64,000 bases of DNA, from NCBI RefSeq assembly GCF_003481985.1, contig NZ_QUMD01000005.1:62001-126000 (forward strand), in the 5' to 3' direction. The position numbers and the translations under genes are program-made. The DNA is from Clostridium sp. OF09-36 (lineage in GTDB: Bacteria > Bacillota > Clostridia > Lachnospirales > Lachnospiraceae). The notes under the pieces are model-generated. The model searched no databases, had not been told where the DNA came from, and was given only the letters and a program-made list of their open reading frames with translations. Of the stretch, positions 9,487 through 18,205 are shown piece after piece; the stretch's first letter is position 1; each line of letters starts with the position of its first letter.

Positions 9487-10566
9487 ATGAAAAAGCAACT
9501 CACAGCAATCGCACTCACAGCAGCTATGGTAGGTTCCCTGACCGCTTGCGGCGGCAGCAAGCCTGCTGAGACAACCGCAGCTCCGAAGGAAGAGGCTAAG
9601 ACCGAGGCACCAGCAGAGACTGAGGCGAAAGCAGAAGAATCTAAGGAAGAGGCAGCAGCAAGCGGAGATTTGATCACCGTTGGTTATGCACAGGTTGGTG
9701 CAGAGTCTGACTGGAGAACTGCAAACACCGAGTCCTTCAAATCTACCTTTACCGAAGAGAACGGCTATAAGCTGATCTTCGACGATGCACAGCAGAAACA
9801 GGAGAACCAGATCAAGGCAATCCGTTCCTTCATCCAGCAGGAAGTTGACTACATCGTAGTAGCACCGGTTGTTGAGACTGGTTGGGAAACTGTTCTGGAA
9901 GAAGCAAAAGAAGCAGGAATCCCGGTTATCCTTTCTGACCGCCAGATGCAGCTTTCCGATGACTCCCTGTATGAGGCATGGGTAGGCGGTAACTTCGTAA
10001 AAGAAGGCGAGACCTGTGGTGACTGGCTTGCAAAATATCTGGAAGACCAGGGACGCGGCGATGAAGAGATCAATATGGTAACCATTCAGGGTACCATCGG
10101 TGCTTCCGCACAGGTTGGCCGTACAGAAGGTATGGATAACAAGTTAAAAGAGCACTCCAACTGGAAGATGTTAGACAGACAGTCTGGTGAGTTCACCCAG
10201 GCAAAAGGCCAGGAAGTTATGGAGTCCTTCTTAAAGAGCTACCCGGATATCGACGTTGTTATCTGTGAGAACGATAACGAGGCATTTGGTGCGATCGATG
10301 CGATCCATGCAGCAGGCAAGACCTGTGGCCCGGACGGCGACATCATCGTAGTAAGCTTTGACTCTGTAAAGGCAGCATTTGAATCCATGATCAAGGGCGA
10401 CTTAAATGCAACCTTCGAGTGCAACCCGCTTCATGGACCGCGTGTAGCTGAGATCATCCAGAAACTGGAAAAAGGCGAGAGCGTAGACAAGATCCAGTAC
10501 GTAGACGAGGCATACTTCGATACCTCCATGGATCTGGAAAACATTCTGAAAGACAGAGCATATTAA
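9487..10566 (+). CDS. Sugar ABC transporter substrate-binding lipoprotein (YtfQ-like)
   Basis: Signal peptide and lipobox (MKKQLTAIALTAAMVGSLTACGG) are followed by a Glu/Ala-rich linker and a periplasmic-binding-protein type I fold. Segments such as GYAQVGAESDWRTANTES, DDAQQKQENQIKAIRSFI, VVAPVVETGWETVLEEAK and TIQGTIGASAQVGRTEG closely resemble E. coli YtfQ, the galactofuranose-binding protein. The protein is tethered outside the membrane and hands sugar to the permease pair. ATG 9487 follows an AGGAGG at 9472-9477; the ATG at 9436 in the same frame would precede the signal peptide and is rejected. It is the first gene of the transporter operon and is separated from the ATPase by an attenuating terminator, which fits higher expression of the binding protein. 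Galactofuranose is a likely but unproven substrate. Confidence 0.88.
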   Translation: MKKQLTAIALTAAMVGSLTACGGSKPAETTAAPKEEAKTEAPAETEAKAEESKEEAAASGDLITVGYAQVGAESDWRTANTESFKSTFTEENGYKLIFDDAQQKQENQIKAIRSFIQQEVDYIVVAPVVETGWETVLEEAKEAGIPVILSDRQMQLSDDSLYEAWVGGNFVKEGETCGDWLAKYLEDQGRGDEEINMVTIQGTIGASAQVGRTEGMDNKLKEHSNWKMLDRQSGEFTQAKGQEVMESFLKSYPDIDVVICENDNEAFGAIDAIHAAGKTCGPDGDIIVVSFDSVKAAFESMIKGDLNATFECNPLHGPRVAEIIQKLEKGESVDKIQYVDEAYFDTSMDLENILKDRAY

Positions 10567-10635
10567 TTTAGAATCACCCATCCGGAATTGAACGGAATGG
10601 CATAAAAACGTGAGTTCCGTCAGGAAGAATACAGA

Positions 10636-10676
10636 GTGCGGAGCCGGAGGCCTAGGCTTCCGGCCCCGCACTTTTG
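10636..10676 (+). terminator. Intra-operon terminator/attenuator between binding protein and ATPase
   Basis: A stem of about 17 bp with one mismatch (left arm GTGCGGAGCCGGAGGCC, 10636-10652, with its complement ending at 10671), followed by TTTT. It lies between the binding-protein gene and the ATPase gene and probably causes partial termination. Confidence 0.8.
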
Positions 10677-10761
10677 GCTTTATGGATTTTTGAAACGTGA
10701 CTGTGAAGGTACTGAACAGTTACGAAGCATGTGAGATAAGATGATAGGAGGCAAAGCTTTT

Positions 10762-12279
10762 ATGGAACAAGGATCAGTTCTTGAAATGAGAGGGATTTAT
10801 AAAACATTCCCGGGCGTAAAAGCTCTGCAGAATGTGGATTTTACACTGAAAAAGGGTGAGATCCATGCACTTATGGGGGAAAATGGTGCGGGAAAATCTA
10901 CCCTGATCAAGGTATTGACAGGCGTGGAGGAATTTGAAACAGGACAGATCATGATCGACGGATTCGATCAGCCTGTTGTGAACCGGAGCCCTCAGGAGGC
11001 ACAGCAGAGAGGAATCAGCACGGTATATCAGGAGGTAAACCTCTGTCCGAACCTTTCCGTCGCAGAGAATCTTTTTATCGGCAGAGAACCGAGAAAAGGC
11101 GGTCTGATCGACTGGAAGACTATGAATAAGAGAGCAAGTGAGCTGTTAAAAAGCCTGGATATAAACGCAGATGTGACACAGACGATTGATCATTATTCCA
11201 TCGCGATTCAGCAGATGATCGCGATCGCACGTGCGGTGGACATGTCTGCAAAGGTTCTGATCCTGGATGAGCCGACCTCTTCCCTGGATGACAACGAGGT
11301 AGAAAAGCTGTTTGTCCTGATGAGAAGATTAAAGAGTGAAGGCGTCGGGATCATTTTCGTAACACATTTCCTGGAGCAGGTTTATGCGGTCTGTGACAAG
11401 ATCACGGTACTTCGGAACGGACAGCTGGTCGGACAGTTTACAACCGCAGAGCTGCCGCGTTTCCAGCTGGTAGCAAAGATGATGGGCAAGGACTTCGATG
11501 ACCTGGCTGCGATCAAGCACAGCGGGGAAGAAGAACGGAACTTCGATGGTGCCGATGTTGTCATCAAAGCAGCAGGTGTCGGAAAGAAGGGCTACATTAA
11601 GCCGTTTGATCTGGTCATCCGCAAGGGCGAAGTCATCGGTCTGACCGGACTTCTTGGTTCCGGACGTTCCGAGACCGTCCGTGTGATCTACGGTGCAGAA
11701 AAACCGGATACCGGCGAACTGGAAGTAAAGGGAGAGAAACTGATCTCCAGACATCCGCTGGATTCCATGAACCGCGGCATGGCATACCTTCCGGAGGACC
11801 GGAAAAACGAAGGTATCATTGCAGATCTGTCGGTAAGGGAGAATCTGATCATCGCACTTCAGGCGAAGCAGGGAATCTTCCATCTGCTGAGCAGAAAGCA
11901 GCAGGAGGAATACACCGACAAATACATCGACATGCTTCAGATCAAGACAGCCAGCCGGGAAACACCGATCAAATCCTTATCCGGTGGAAACCAGCAGAAG
12001 GTGATCATCGGCAGATGGCTGCTGACCAACCCGGATTTCCTGGTTCTGGACGAGCCGACACGAGGCATCGATGTCGGAACCAAGACCGAGATCCAGAAGC
12101 TGGTCGTAGAACTGGCAGAAAAAGGAATGGCAGTTGTGTTCATCTCTTCCGAGGTAGAAGAAATGCTGCGTACCTGCGACCGCATGATCGTCCTGCGTGA
12201 CGGTGCGAAGGTCGGAGAGCTGAGCGGCGCAGAGATGAACCAGGCTTCCATTATGACAACGATCGCAGGGGGGCAGTAA
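10762..12279 (+). CDS. Sugar ABC transporter ATP-binding protein with two ATPase domains (YtfR/MglA-like)
   Basis: About 505 residues with two fused ABC domains. The first has Walker A GENGAGKST and Walker B LILDEPTSSLD. The second has a degenerate P-loop (GLLGSGRSE), signature LSGGNQQK, and Walker B LVLDEPTRGIDVG. This tandem layout is that of the carbohydrate uptake transporter-2 family (MglA, RbsA, YtfR). It couples ATP hydrolysis to import through the two downstream permeases. ATG 10762 is chosen because AGGAGG stands at 10746-10751; the upstream in-frame ATG at 10741 overlaps that ribosome site. Three bases separate its stop from the next start. Confidence 0.92.
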   Translation: MEQGSVLEMRGIYKTFPGVKALQNVDFTLKKGEIHALMGENGAGKSTLIKVLTGVEEFETGQIMIDGFDQPVVNRSPQEAQQRGISTVYQEVNLCPNLSVAENLFIGREPRKGGLIDWKTMNKRASELLKSLDINADVTQTIDHYSIAIQQMIAIARAVDMSAKVLILDEPTSSLDDNEVEKLFVLMRRLKSEGVGIIFVTHFLEQVYAVCDKITVLRNGQLVGQFTTAELPRFQLVAKMMGKDFDDLAAIKHSGEEERNFDGADVVIKAAGVGKKGYIKPFDLVIRKGEVIGLTGLLGSGRSETVRVIYGAEKPDTGELEVKGEKLISRHPLDSMNRGMAYLPEDRKNEGIIADLSVRENLIIALQAKQGIFHLLSRKQQEEYTDKYIDMLQIKTASRETPIKSLSGGNQQKVIIGRWLLTNPDFLVLDEPTRGIDVGTKTEIQKLVVELAEKGMAVVFISSEVEEMLRTCDRMIVLRDGAKVGELSGAEMNQASIMTTIAGGQ

Positions 12280-12281
12280 TT

Positions 12282-13343
12282 ATGAAAGAATTCAATATCA
12301 AAAAACTGACATCGCAGAGATTGTTTTTGCCGATCTTTTGCCTGGCGCTCGTTCTTTTAGTCAACGTCATGACAACGCCGGACTTCTTTGCAGTCTCAGT
12401 CCGTGACGGCGTTCTTTACGGCTACATCATTGATATCATCAACCGTGCTTCGGAGCTTGTGATCCTGGCAATCGGTATGACACTGGTTGTATCGGCTTCC
12501 GCAGGTACCGATATTTCCGTAGGTGCGATCATGGCAGTGAGTGCAGCAGTATGCTGTAACCTTCTGACCGGCGGTGAGCGTGCGGCAACCGAATATGCAT
12601 GCCCGCTGATCCTTGGTTTCCTCGCAGCCCTTGTGATCGGCGCATTGATCGGATGCTTTAACGGTGTCCTGGTCGCAAAATTAAAGATACAGCCGATGGT
12701 AGCAACCCTGATCATGTTTACGGCAGGACGCGGAATCGCACAGCTGATCACCGACGGACAGATCACCTACGTCCGCGTAGAAAGCTACAAGGTATTAGGA
12801 AGCTTCCTTCCGCATGTTCCGGTACCGACCCCGTTTATCGTGGCCATGCTTATGGTGATTTTAACTTCTTTGATTTTGAAGAAGACGGCACTCGGCCTGT
12901 ATATCCAGTCCGTCGGAATCAACGCGAAGGCATCCAGGCTCGTCGGAATCAAATCGACGATGATCGTTTTCCTTACATATGCATTCTGTGGAATCTGCTC
13001 CGGTCTGGCCGGCATGATCGCTTCCAGCCGTATCTACTCTGCAGATGCCAACAACATCGGCCTGAACATGGAGCTGGATGCGATCCTGGCCGTAGCGATC
13101 GGCGGAAACTCCTTAGGCGGTGGTAAATTCTCACTGGCAGGCTCGATCATTGGTGCTTATACGATCCAGGCGCTGACGACCACCCTTTACGCCATGCACG
13201 TTTCATCGGACCAGGTTCCGGTCTACAAGGCAATCGTGGTAGTCATCATCGTGGCCCTTCAGTCACCGGGCTTTGCGAAATGGCGTAAGTCCCTCGCACA
13301 GAAAAAAGACGCGCAGATGAACGCAGGAAAGGAGGCTGCATAA
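12282..13343 (+). CDS. Sugar ABC transporter permease (YtfT-like)
   Basis: A 353-residue polytopic membrane protein with many hydrophobic segments and the CUT2/branched-chain permease signature (VVSASAGTDISVGAIMAVSAAV and ELDAILAVAIGGNSLGGGKFSLAGSIIGAY). It forms half of the membrane channel for the YtfQ-like binding protein. Two different consecutive permeases with one double ATPase is the arrangement of the ytfQRT-yjfF galactofuranose system. The stop codon overlaps the next start (TAATG). Confidence 0.9.
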   Translation: MKEFNIKKLTSQRLFLPIFCLALVLLVNVMTTPDFFAVSVRDGVLYGYIIDIINRASELVILAIGMTLVVSASAGTDISVGAIMAVSAAVCCNLLTGGERAATEYACPLILGFLAALVIGALIGCFNGVLVAKLKIQPMVATLIMFTAGRGIAQLITDGQITYVRVESYKVLGSFLPHVPVPTPFIVAMLMVILTSLILKKTALGLYIQSVGINAKASRLVGIKSTMIVFLTYAFCGICSGLAGMIASSRIYSADANNIGLNMELDAILAVAIGGNSLGGGKFSLAGSIIGAYTIQALTTTLYAMHVSSDQVPVYKAIVVVIIVALQSPGFAKWRKSLAQKKDAQMNAGKEAA

Positions 13344-14356
13344 TGAAACAGAAAAAAAAGCTGAACCAGACCAGCTTCCTTTTGCTGATCACGATCGTAT
13401 TGTTCTTTGTTATGTATGCCATCGGATGTATTGTTTTTAAAGAGCAGGGCTTTGCAAAGACCCAGAACTTCTTAAACCTGTTTATCTCCAATGCCGGACT
13501 GATCGTCATTGGTGTCGGCATGACCACCGTCATGATCACCGGTGGCATTGATATCAGCGTCGGCTCGTTTGTAGCGATGGCCTGCATGATGCTGGCCTGG
13601 ATGATGGAGCGCGCACAGATCGGTGCAGTCCCGGCCGTCATCATCGTGCTGGTAACCGGTATCGTATTTGGACTGGTGCAGGGATTTTTAGTAGCTTACA
13701 TGGACATCCAGCCATTCATTGTGACCCTGGCCGGAATGTTCTTTGCCAGAGGTATGACCGCGATCATCTCCAAGGACATGATCAGTATTACCAATGAAAC
13801 CTTCATGGCATGGGCAAAAGCCAAGATCTACCTTCCGTTTGGCGGCTACGTAAACCGGAAGGGCGTCATGATCTATCCGTACATTTACCCGACCGTTGTG
13901 ATCGCGCTGATCATTCTGATCCTTGCGTTTATCATGCTGCGTTATACCAAATTTGGCCGCAGCATCTACGCAGTCGGCGGCAATGAGCAGTCCGCCCTGA
14001 TGATGGGCTTAAATGTACGCCGCGTGAAATTAAAAGCGTATGTGCTGGACGGATTCCTCTGCGGAGTCGGCGGTATCCTGTTCTGCTTAAATACTCTGGG
14101 CGGCTTCGTGGAGCAGGCAAAAGGCTTTGAGATGGATGCGATCGCATCTTCCGTTATCGGCGGCACCCTCTTAACCGGTGGTGTCGGCAACGTAATCGGA
14201 ACCCTGTTCGGTGTTCTGATCAAGGCAACGATCGAGGCATTCATTACTTTCCAGGGAACCTTATCCTCCTGGTGGACCCGTATCACGATCGCAGCACTCC
14301 TGTGCTTCTTCATCGTGCTGCAGTCTGTACTTGCCATGATCAAGAAGAAAGATTAA
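13343..14356 (+). CDS. Sugar ABC transporter permease (YjfF-like)
   Basis: A 337-residue CUT2 permease. It has a Lys-rich cytoplasmic N-terminus, several membrane segments, and the loop ITGGIDISVGSFVAMACMM plus EMDAIASSVIGGTLLTGGVGNVIGTL that contacts the ATPase. It is the second permease of the YtfT/YjfF pair and the last gene of the operon. Its start overlaps the preceding stop. About 25 bases after its stop comes the CIRCE element of the next transcription unit, with no obvious terminator between them. Confidence 0.9.
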   Translation: MKQKKKLNQTSFLLLITIVLFFVMYAIGCIVFKEQGFAKTQNFLNLFISNAGLIVIGVGMTTVMITGGIDISVGSFVAMACMMLAWMMERAQIGAVPAVIIVLVTGIVFGLVQGFLVAYMDIQPFIVTLAGMFFARGMTAIISKDMISITNETFMAWAKAKIYLPFGGYVNRKGVMIYPYIYPTVVIALIILILAFIMLRYTKFGRSIYAVGGNEQSALMMGLNVRRVKLKAYVLDGFLCGVGGILFCLNTLGGFVEQAKGFEMDAIASSVIGGTLLTGGVGNVIGTLFGVLIKATIEAFITFQGTLSSWWTRITIAALLCFFIVLQSVLAMIKKKD

Positions 14357-14381
14357 ACAAATTTTATAGAAATTAAAAATA

Positions 14382-14408
14382 TTAGCACTCATTTTGAATG
14401 AGTGCTAA
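14382..14408 (+). promoter_or_regulatory. CIRCE operator (HrcA-binding site)
   Basis: TTAGCACTC at 14382-14390, a 9-base spacer, and GAGTGCTAA at 14400-14408: an exact match to the CIRCE consensus that HrcA binds to repress heat-shock genes. It sits just upstream of the htpG promoter. Confidence 0.95.
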
Positions 14409-14416
14409 TATTTTTG

Positions 14417-14445
14417 TTGACTTTTTGCATTTACGGTATTAGAAT
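14417..14445 (+). promoter_or_regulatory. Sigma-A promoter of htpG
   Basis: TTGACT (14417-14422), a 17-base spacer, and TAGAAT (14440-14445). The start codon lies about 40 bases downstream after an AAAGGAG site. CIRCE lies 8 bases upstream of the -35. Confidence 0.85.
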
Positions 14446-14486
14446 ACTGTTATAGAAATTATGTAACAGAAAAGGAGCATCTGATT

Positions 14487-16486
14487 ATGAGCAGAACAGG
14501 TAATTTATCCATAAACAGTGAAAATATATTCCCAATCATCAAAAAGTGGCTGTATTCCGACCACGACATTTTCTATCGTGAGCTGGTTTCCAACGGCTGC
14601 GATGCCATCACCAAGTTAAAGAAGCTGGAGCTGATGGGCGAGTACACCAGGCCGGAGGATATGGAGTACAAGGTACAGGTTACTGTAAACCCGGATGACA
14701 AGACCATTGCCATTACCGATAACGGTCTTGGTATGACTGAGGCTGAGGTAGAAGAGTATATCAACCAGATCGCATTTTCCGGCGCTCAGGATTTCCTGGA
14801 GAAATACAAAGACAAAGCCAATGAGGACCAGATCATCGGTCACTTCGGTTTAGGCTTCTACTCCGCATTCATGGTAGCAGATAAGGTAACCATCGATACC
14901 CTTTCCTACAAAGAGGGCAGCAAGCCGGTGCACTGGGAGTCTGAGGGTGGTCTGACCTCGAGATGAAGGATGGTGAGAAAGCAGAGCAGGGAACTACCAT
15001 TACCCTGTACTTAAACGAGGACAGCTACGAGTTCTCCAACGAGTACCGCGCAAGAGAGGTCCTGGAGAAATACTGTTCCTTCATGCCGGTGCCGATCTTC
15101 TTAAACAACGAGAAGGCAGAGCCGCAGTACGAGACCATCGAGAAGGACGAGCTGACCGACAAGGACACCATCATTGAGACCATCGTAGAGCCAGCCAAGA
15201 CCGAAGAAAAAGAAAATGAGAACGGCGAGAAAGAGACCGTTGAGACCGAGCCTGCAAAAGAGAAATACAAAATCCTCAAACGCCCGGTTGCATTAAATGA
15301 CACCACCCCGCTTTGGAGCAAGCATCCGAATGAGTGCACCGATGAGGAGTACCGCGACTTCTACCGCAAGGTCTTCCACGACTACAAGGAGCCGCTGTTC
15401 TGGATTCACTTAAATATGGACTATCCGTTCAACTTAAAGGGTATCCTGTACTTCCCGAAGATCAACACCGAGTACGATTCCATCGAGGGAACCATTAAGC
15501 TGTACAACAACCAGGTCTTCATTGCCGATAACATCAAGGAAGTTATTCCGGAATTCTTAATGCTGTTAAAGGGCGCCATCGACTGCCCGGATCTGCCGTT
15601 AAATGTTTCCAGAAGCGCCCTGCAGAACGACGGCTTTGTGAAGAAGATTTCCGACTACATCACCAAGAAGGTAGCCGATAAGTTAAGCGGTATGTGCAAG
15701 ACTGACCGTGAAAACTACGAGAAATACTGGGACGATATCGCTCCGTTCATCAAATTCGGCTGCATCAAGGATGAGAAATTCGCAGAGAAGATGAACGACT
15801 ACATCCTCTTTAAGAACCTGGACGGCAAATACTTAACCTTAAAGGACTGCCTGGAGGAGAACAAAGAGAAACATGAGAACACTGTCTTCTATGTAACCGA
15901 CGAGAAGGAGCAGAGCCAGTACATCAACATGTTCAAGAAGGAAGGCCTGGACGCTGTCATCCTGCCGCACAGCATCGACAGCCCGTTCATCGGCCACTTA
16001 GAGCAGAAGAACGAGGGCTTAAAGTTCCTGCGTATCGATGCAGACTTAAACAGCACCTTCAAGGAAGAAGTTAAGGAAGATGACGAAGAATTCAAGAAAA
16101 CTTCCGAAACCCTGACCGAGACCTTCAAGAAAGCACTCGGCAACGATAAGCTGGAAATCAAGGTTGAGAAGCTGAAGGATGAGAACATCTCCTCCATGCT
16201 GACCGTATCAGAGGAAACCCGCCGTATGCAGGATATGATGAAGATGTACAACATGTATGGTATGGATCCGTCTATGTTCGGCGGAGCAGGCGAGACCCTC
16301 GTCTTAAACGCAAACAACAAGCTGGTACAGTATGTCCTGAACCACGGAGACGGCGAGAACACCAACAAGATCTGTGAGCAGCTCTATGACCTGGCCCTGC
16401 TGGCACACGGCAGCTTAAGTCCGGAGCGTATGACTGGATTTGTGGCACGCACCAATGAGATTATGATGATGCTCGCTGAGAAGTAA
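14487..16486 (+). pseudogene. htpG: Molecular chaperone HtpG (Hsp90), one-base frameshift
   Basis: The N-terminal GHKL ATPase domain is clear (DIFYRELVSNGCDAITKLKKLE, ITDNGLGMTEAEVEEYI, IGHFGLGFYSAFMVADKV). The first frame stops at 14966 and the middle and C-terminal domains continue in the next frame from 14963 (LKRPVALNDTTPLW, KGILYFPKINTEYDS, LPLNVSRSALQNDGFV). Restoring one A near 14958 (ACCTCGAG to ACCTACGAG) joins the frames as GGLTYEMKDGEKA and gives about 666 residues, a normal clostridial HtpG. Control by CIRCE is unusual, since htpG of Bacillus subtilis is not in the HrcA regulon. The gene is otherwise undecayed, so a sequencing deletion is the simplest reading. Confidence 0.92.
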
Positions 16487-16519
16487 ACAATATCGCACAG
16501 TAAATATCAATAAGTCCGA

Positions 16520-16711
16520 AAGCCCCCGCCCCGCCATGCGTAACCGCATTCACGCGAATTTTCGCCCGTTTTGCTCCGCCGCCTATTGACCGTTCCTCCG
16601 CTAACTCGCTCACTGCGTTCGCTCAGACAGAGCTCCGAAACGGTCACTATGCTCACAAAACGGGCAAAATTAGCTAAAAGAATGCGCTTATGCATGGCGG
16701 GGCGGGGGCTT
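16520..16711. repeat. 192-bp nested palindrome in the htpG-17 kb gap
   Basis: The outer arms (16520-16551 and 16680-16711) are complementary at 30 of 32 positions and very GC-rich (AAGCCCCCGCCCCGCCATGC). A second pair, 16557-16573 with 16656-16671, has one bulge. A third pair is TGACCGTT at 16587-16594 with AACGGTCA at 16639-16646. The two short open frames inside it are by-products of the palindrome. It fills most of the 500-base gene-free stretch after htpG and looks like a MITE or large REP-type element. The rest of the gap, 16712-16910, is AT-rich with no recognised gene. Confidence 0.8.
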
Positions 16712-16910
16712 CCTGCTATACTGGCTCCATTACATATAAAAAAACTGCAACCATTACTGATTTGGCCGATAGTTATCCTATTTTCGCCATTTCAGCAGGC
16801 GAAAATAGGAAAGCCTTATGACACCGGCGCAATGCCGCGAAATGATAAAATAAAAAAAGTAATATGAGCAGAAAAAAAGTTATGTCTTAAAAAAAGAACA
16901 GAAATCTTAC

Positions 16911-16938
16911 TTGCCAAATTCTTTCATTTCCTTATAAT
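16911..16938 (+). promoter_or_regulatory. Promoter of the 17004 gene
   Basis: TTGCCA (16911-16916), a 16-base spacer, and TATAAT (16933-16938), about 65 bases upstream of ATG 17004. Confidence 0.6.
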
Positions 16939-17003
16939 AGATAAAATAAACGTGCGTTTTTGGACGCAGTATACAATCTTAGGTTAGACAAGAGGTAAGA
17001 CAG

Positions 17004-17432
17004 ATGTACAAAGGCATAAAGAAATTGGCAGAATTGATTTTGGAATCCGAGGAAAAATTTCTGACAGGTCAGGATGAGCAGGAAATCTGCCTGGGCACTC
17101 TTTTAAAAACCCAAAGCACAGATGAAATCTGGTTGAGCGAAGATGGGAAATATCATACGGTTATGATCGGCAACAAAGAAGAACAGGAAAGCAGCATGCA
17201 GGTGTGCCATGAGGCGCAGCATCCGGTTTGCCTTCCGAAGTTATTGTGGGTTGCCAATGCGCTTCAGAAACTGCTTGAGCAGGCAAATGGCAATCTGCCG
17301 ATCGAGGAGAATGAAAATCCGGAACTGATCCGTAATGCAGCTGAGATCATCCGGAAATATGCAGACGGGCTTTCCCACGATGCGCGCAGCGCAAAGGAAA
17401 TCTGTGCAGAGGGCGGTCAGAATATCGCGTAA
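17004..17432 (+). CDS. Hypothetical protein, 142 residues
   Basis: A soluble acidic protein starting MYKGIKKLAELILESEEKFLTGQDEQ, with no signal peptide or membrane helix and a largely helical character. An AGAGGT ribosome site precedes the ATG, a good promoter stands upstream, and a strong terminator follows, so it looks like a genuine single-gene unit. I do not recognise a domain. The C-terminal half (NPELIRNAAEIIRKYADGLSHDARSAKEI) is helical. Confidence 0.6.
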   Translation: MYKGIKKLAELILESEEKFLTGQDEQEICLGTLLKTQSTDEIWLSEDGKYHTVMIGNKEEQESSMQVCHEAQHPVCLPKLLWVANALQKLLEQANGNLPIEENENPELIRNAAEIIRKYADGLSHDARSAKEICAEGGQNIA

Positions 17433-17455
17433 AATTATATGCAAAATTTCTATAC

Positions 17456-17509
17456 AAAAAAGTCTCTTATGTTCCGGTGGGAATGATACACCGGCATAAG
17501 AGACTTTTT
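17456..17509 (+). terminator. Terminator with AAGTCTCTTATG arms, copy 1
   Basis: A left arm of A residues plus GTCTCTTATG (17456-17471) pairs perfectly with CATAAGAGACTTTTT (17495-17509). An inner stem CCGGTG/CACCGG extends it. The outer arms are shared with the terminator at 25880-25936. Confidence 0.85.
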
Positions 17510-17555
17510 CGTTTTCTTTCATAAAAAATGAGGCATCAGGGTATTTCTTACTTTT

Positions 17556-17705
17556 CTACAACCGGATGGTCAGCCCCAGATAATCCTCATAATACTGCAT
17601 GATCAGACAGGACATGATCATACGATGGCGGGTGTATCCGTCTTCCAGAGGAATTTCCGTGATCTCATTGATCTTGTTTAACTTGTTCAGCAAAGTATTA
17701 AGCAG
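17556..17705 (-). pseudogene. Unidentified C-terminal coding fragment
   Basis: On the minus strand a frame reading NTLLNKLNKINEITEIPLED, then GYTRHRMIMSCLIMQYYEDY and LGLTIRL, ends at a TAG at 17556-17558. It is out of frame with the glycyl radical enzyme remnant just upstream (on that strand) and does not look like the C-terminus of such an enzyme, which would carry an RVAGY/RVSGY radical loop. It is probably the tail of an unrelated deleted gene fused by deletion. I do not recognise the family. Confidence 0.3.
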
Positions 17706-18163
17706 GTGTCAGCATGCAGCTTGTACATGTCAGCTACAAATGCATCGACTTCCGGAATGTTGTTGCCGTATTTTGGCTGGGAAGCAAAATCAGCACGCAT
17801 CTCGTCGTAGCCTTCCCAGTCAGCATCCAGGGCTGCCATTAACTGTGCCATGGTATATTTCTTCTCATCAAAGATGAGTTTCTTGATCGCGTAAAGACCA
17901 TTTCCGGCATTGACTGCGCCGACTGCACCCAGCACGGCACCGTTCTCAAACTGGAAGCGGCGGTTGAACATATCTTTTCCGACTTTTACGCCGTCTTTCA
18001 TCAGGCTGGAGCGGAATACGTCCGGGAACAGATCACGCTCTGCGATCATCTCTACGTTGATGCGCTCGTTTGCCATGCGCATGAGGTGGTGGATCTCATC
18101 GAAGACAGCTTCTTTGATCTCGTCAAAGGTTTCCATCTTTGTGACATCGCCGACTTCCTTGGA
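17690..18163 (-). pseudogene. Glycyl radical enzyme (pyruvate formate-lyase-like) internal remnant
   Basis: About 155 residues (VGDVTKMETFDEIKEAVFDE ... NRRFQFENGAVLGAVGAVN ... DEKKYTMAQLMAALDADWEG) match an internal part of PFL-like glycyl radical enzymes, which are normally about 800 residues. Both ends are missing: a stop lies directly before the fragment at about 18165, and the reading is lost after MYKLHAD near 17700. Neither the catalytic Cys region nor the C-terminal glycyl loop is present, so the fragment cannot be active. It lies between a terminator and the DUF4037 gene and marks a deletion scar. Confidence 0.7.
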
Positions 18164-18205
18164 TTATTTGGATTCTTCCACATTTAAAAAGAAACGGAGA
18201 AACCT

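Noticed and set aside
16507..16867. Two short open frames on opposite strands in the htpG-17 kb gap
   Set aside because: They mirror each other because they lie in the 192-bp palindrome. They lack ribosome sites and protein-like composition.
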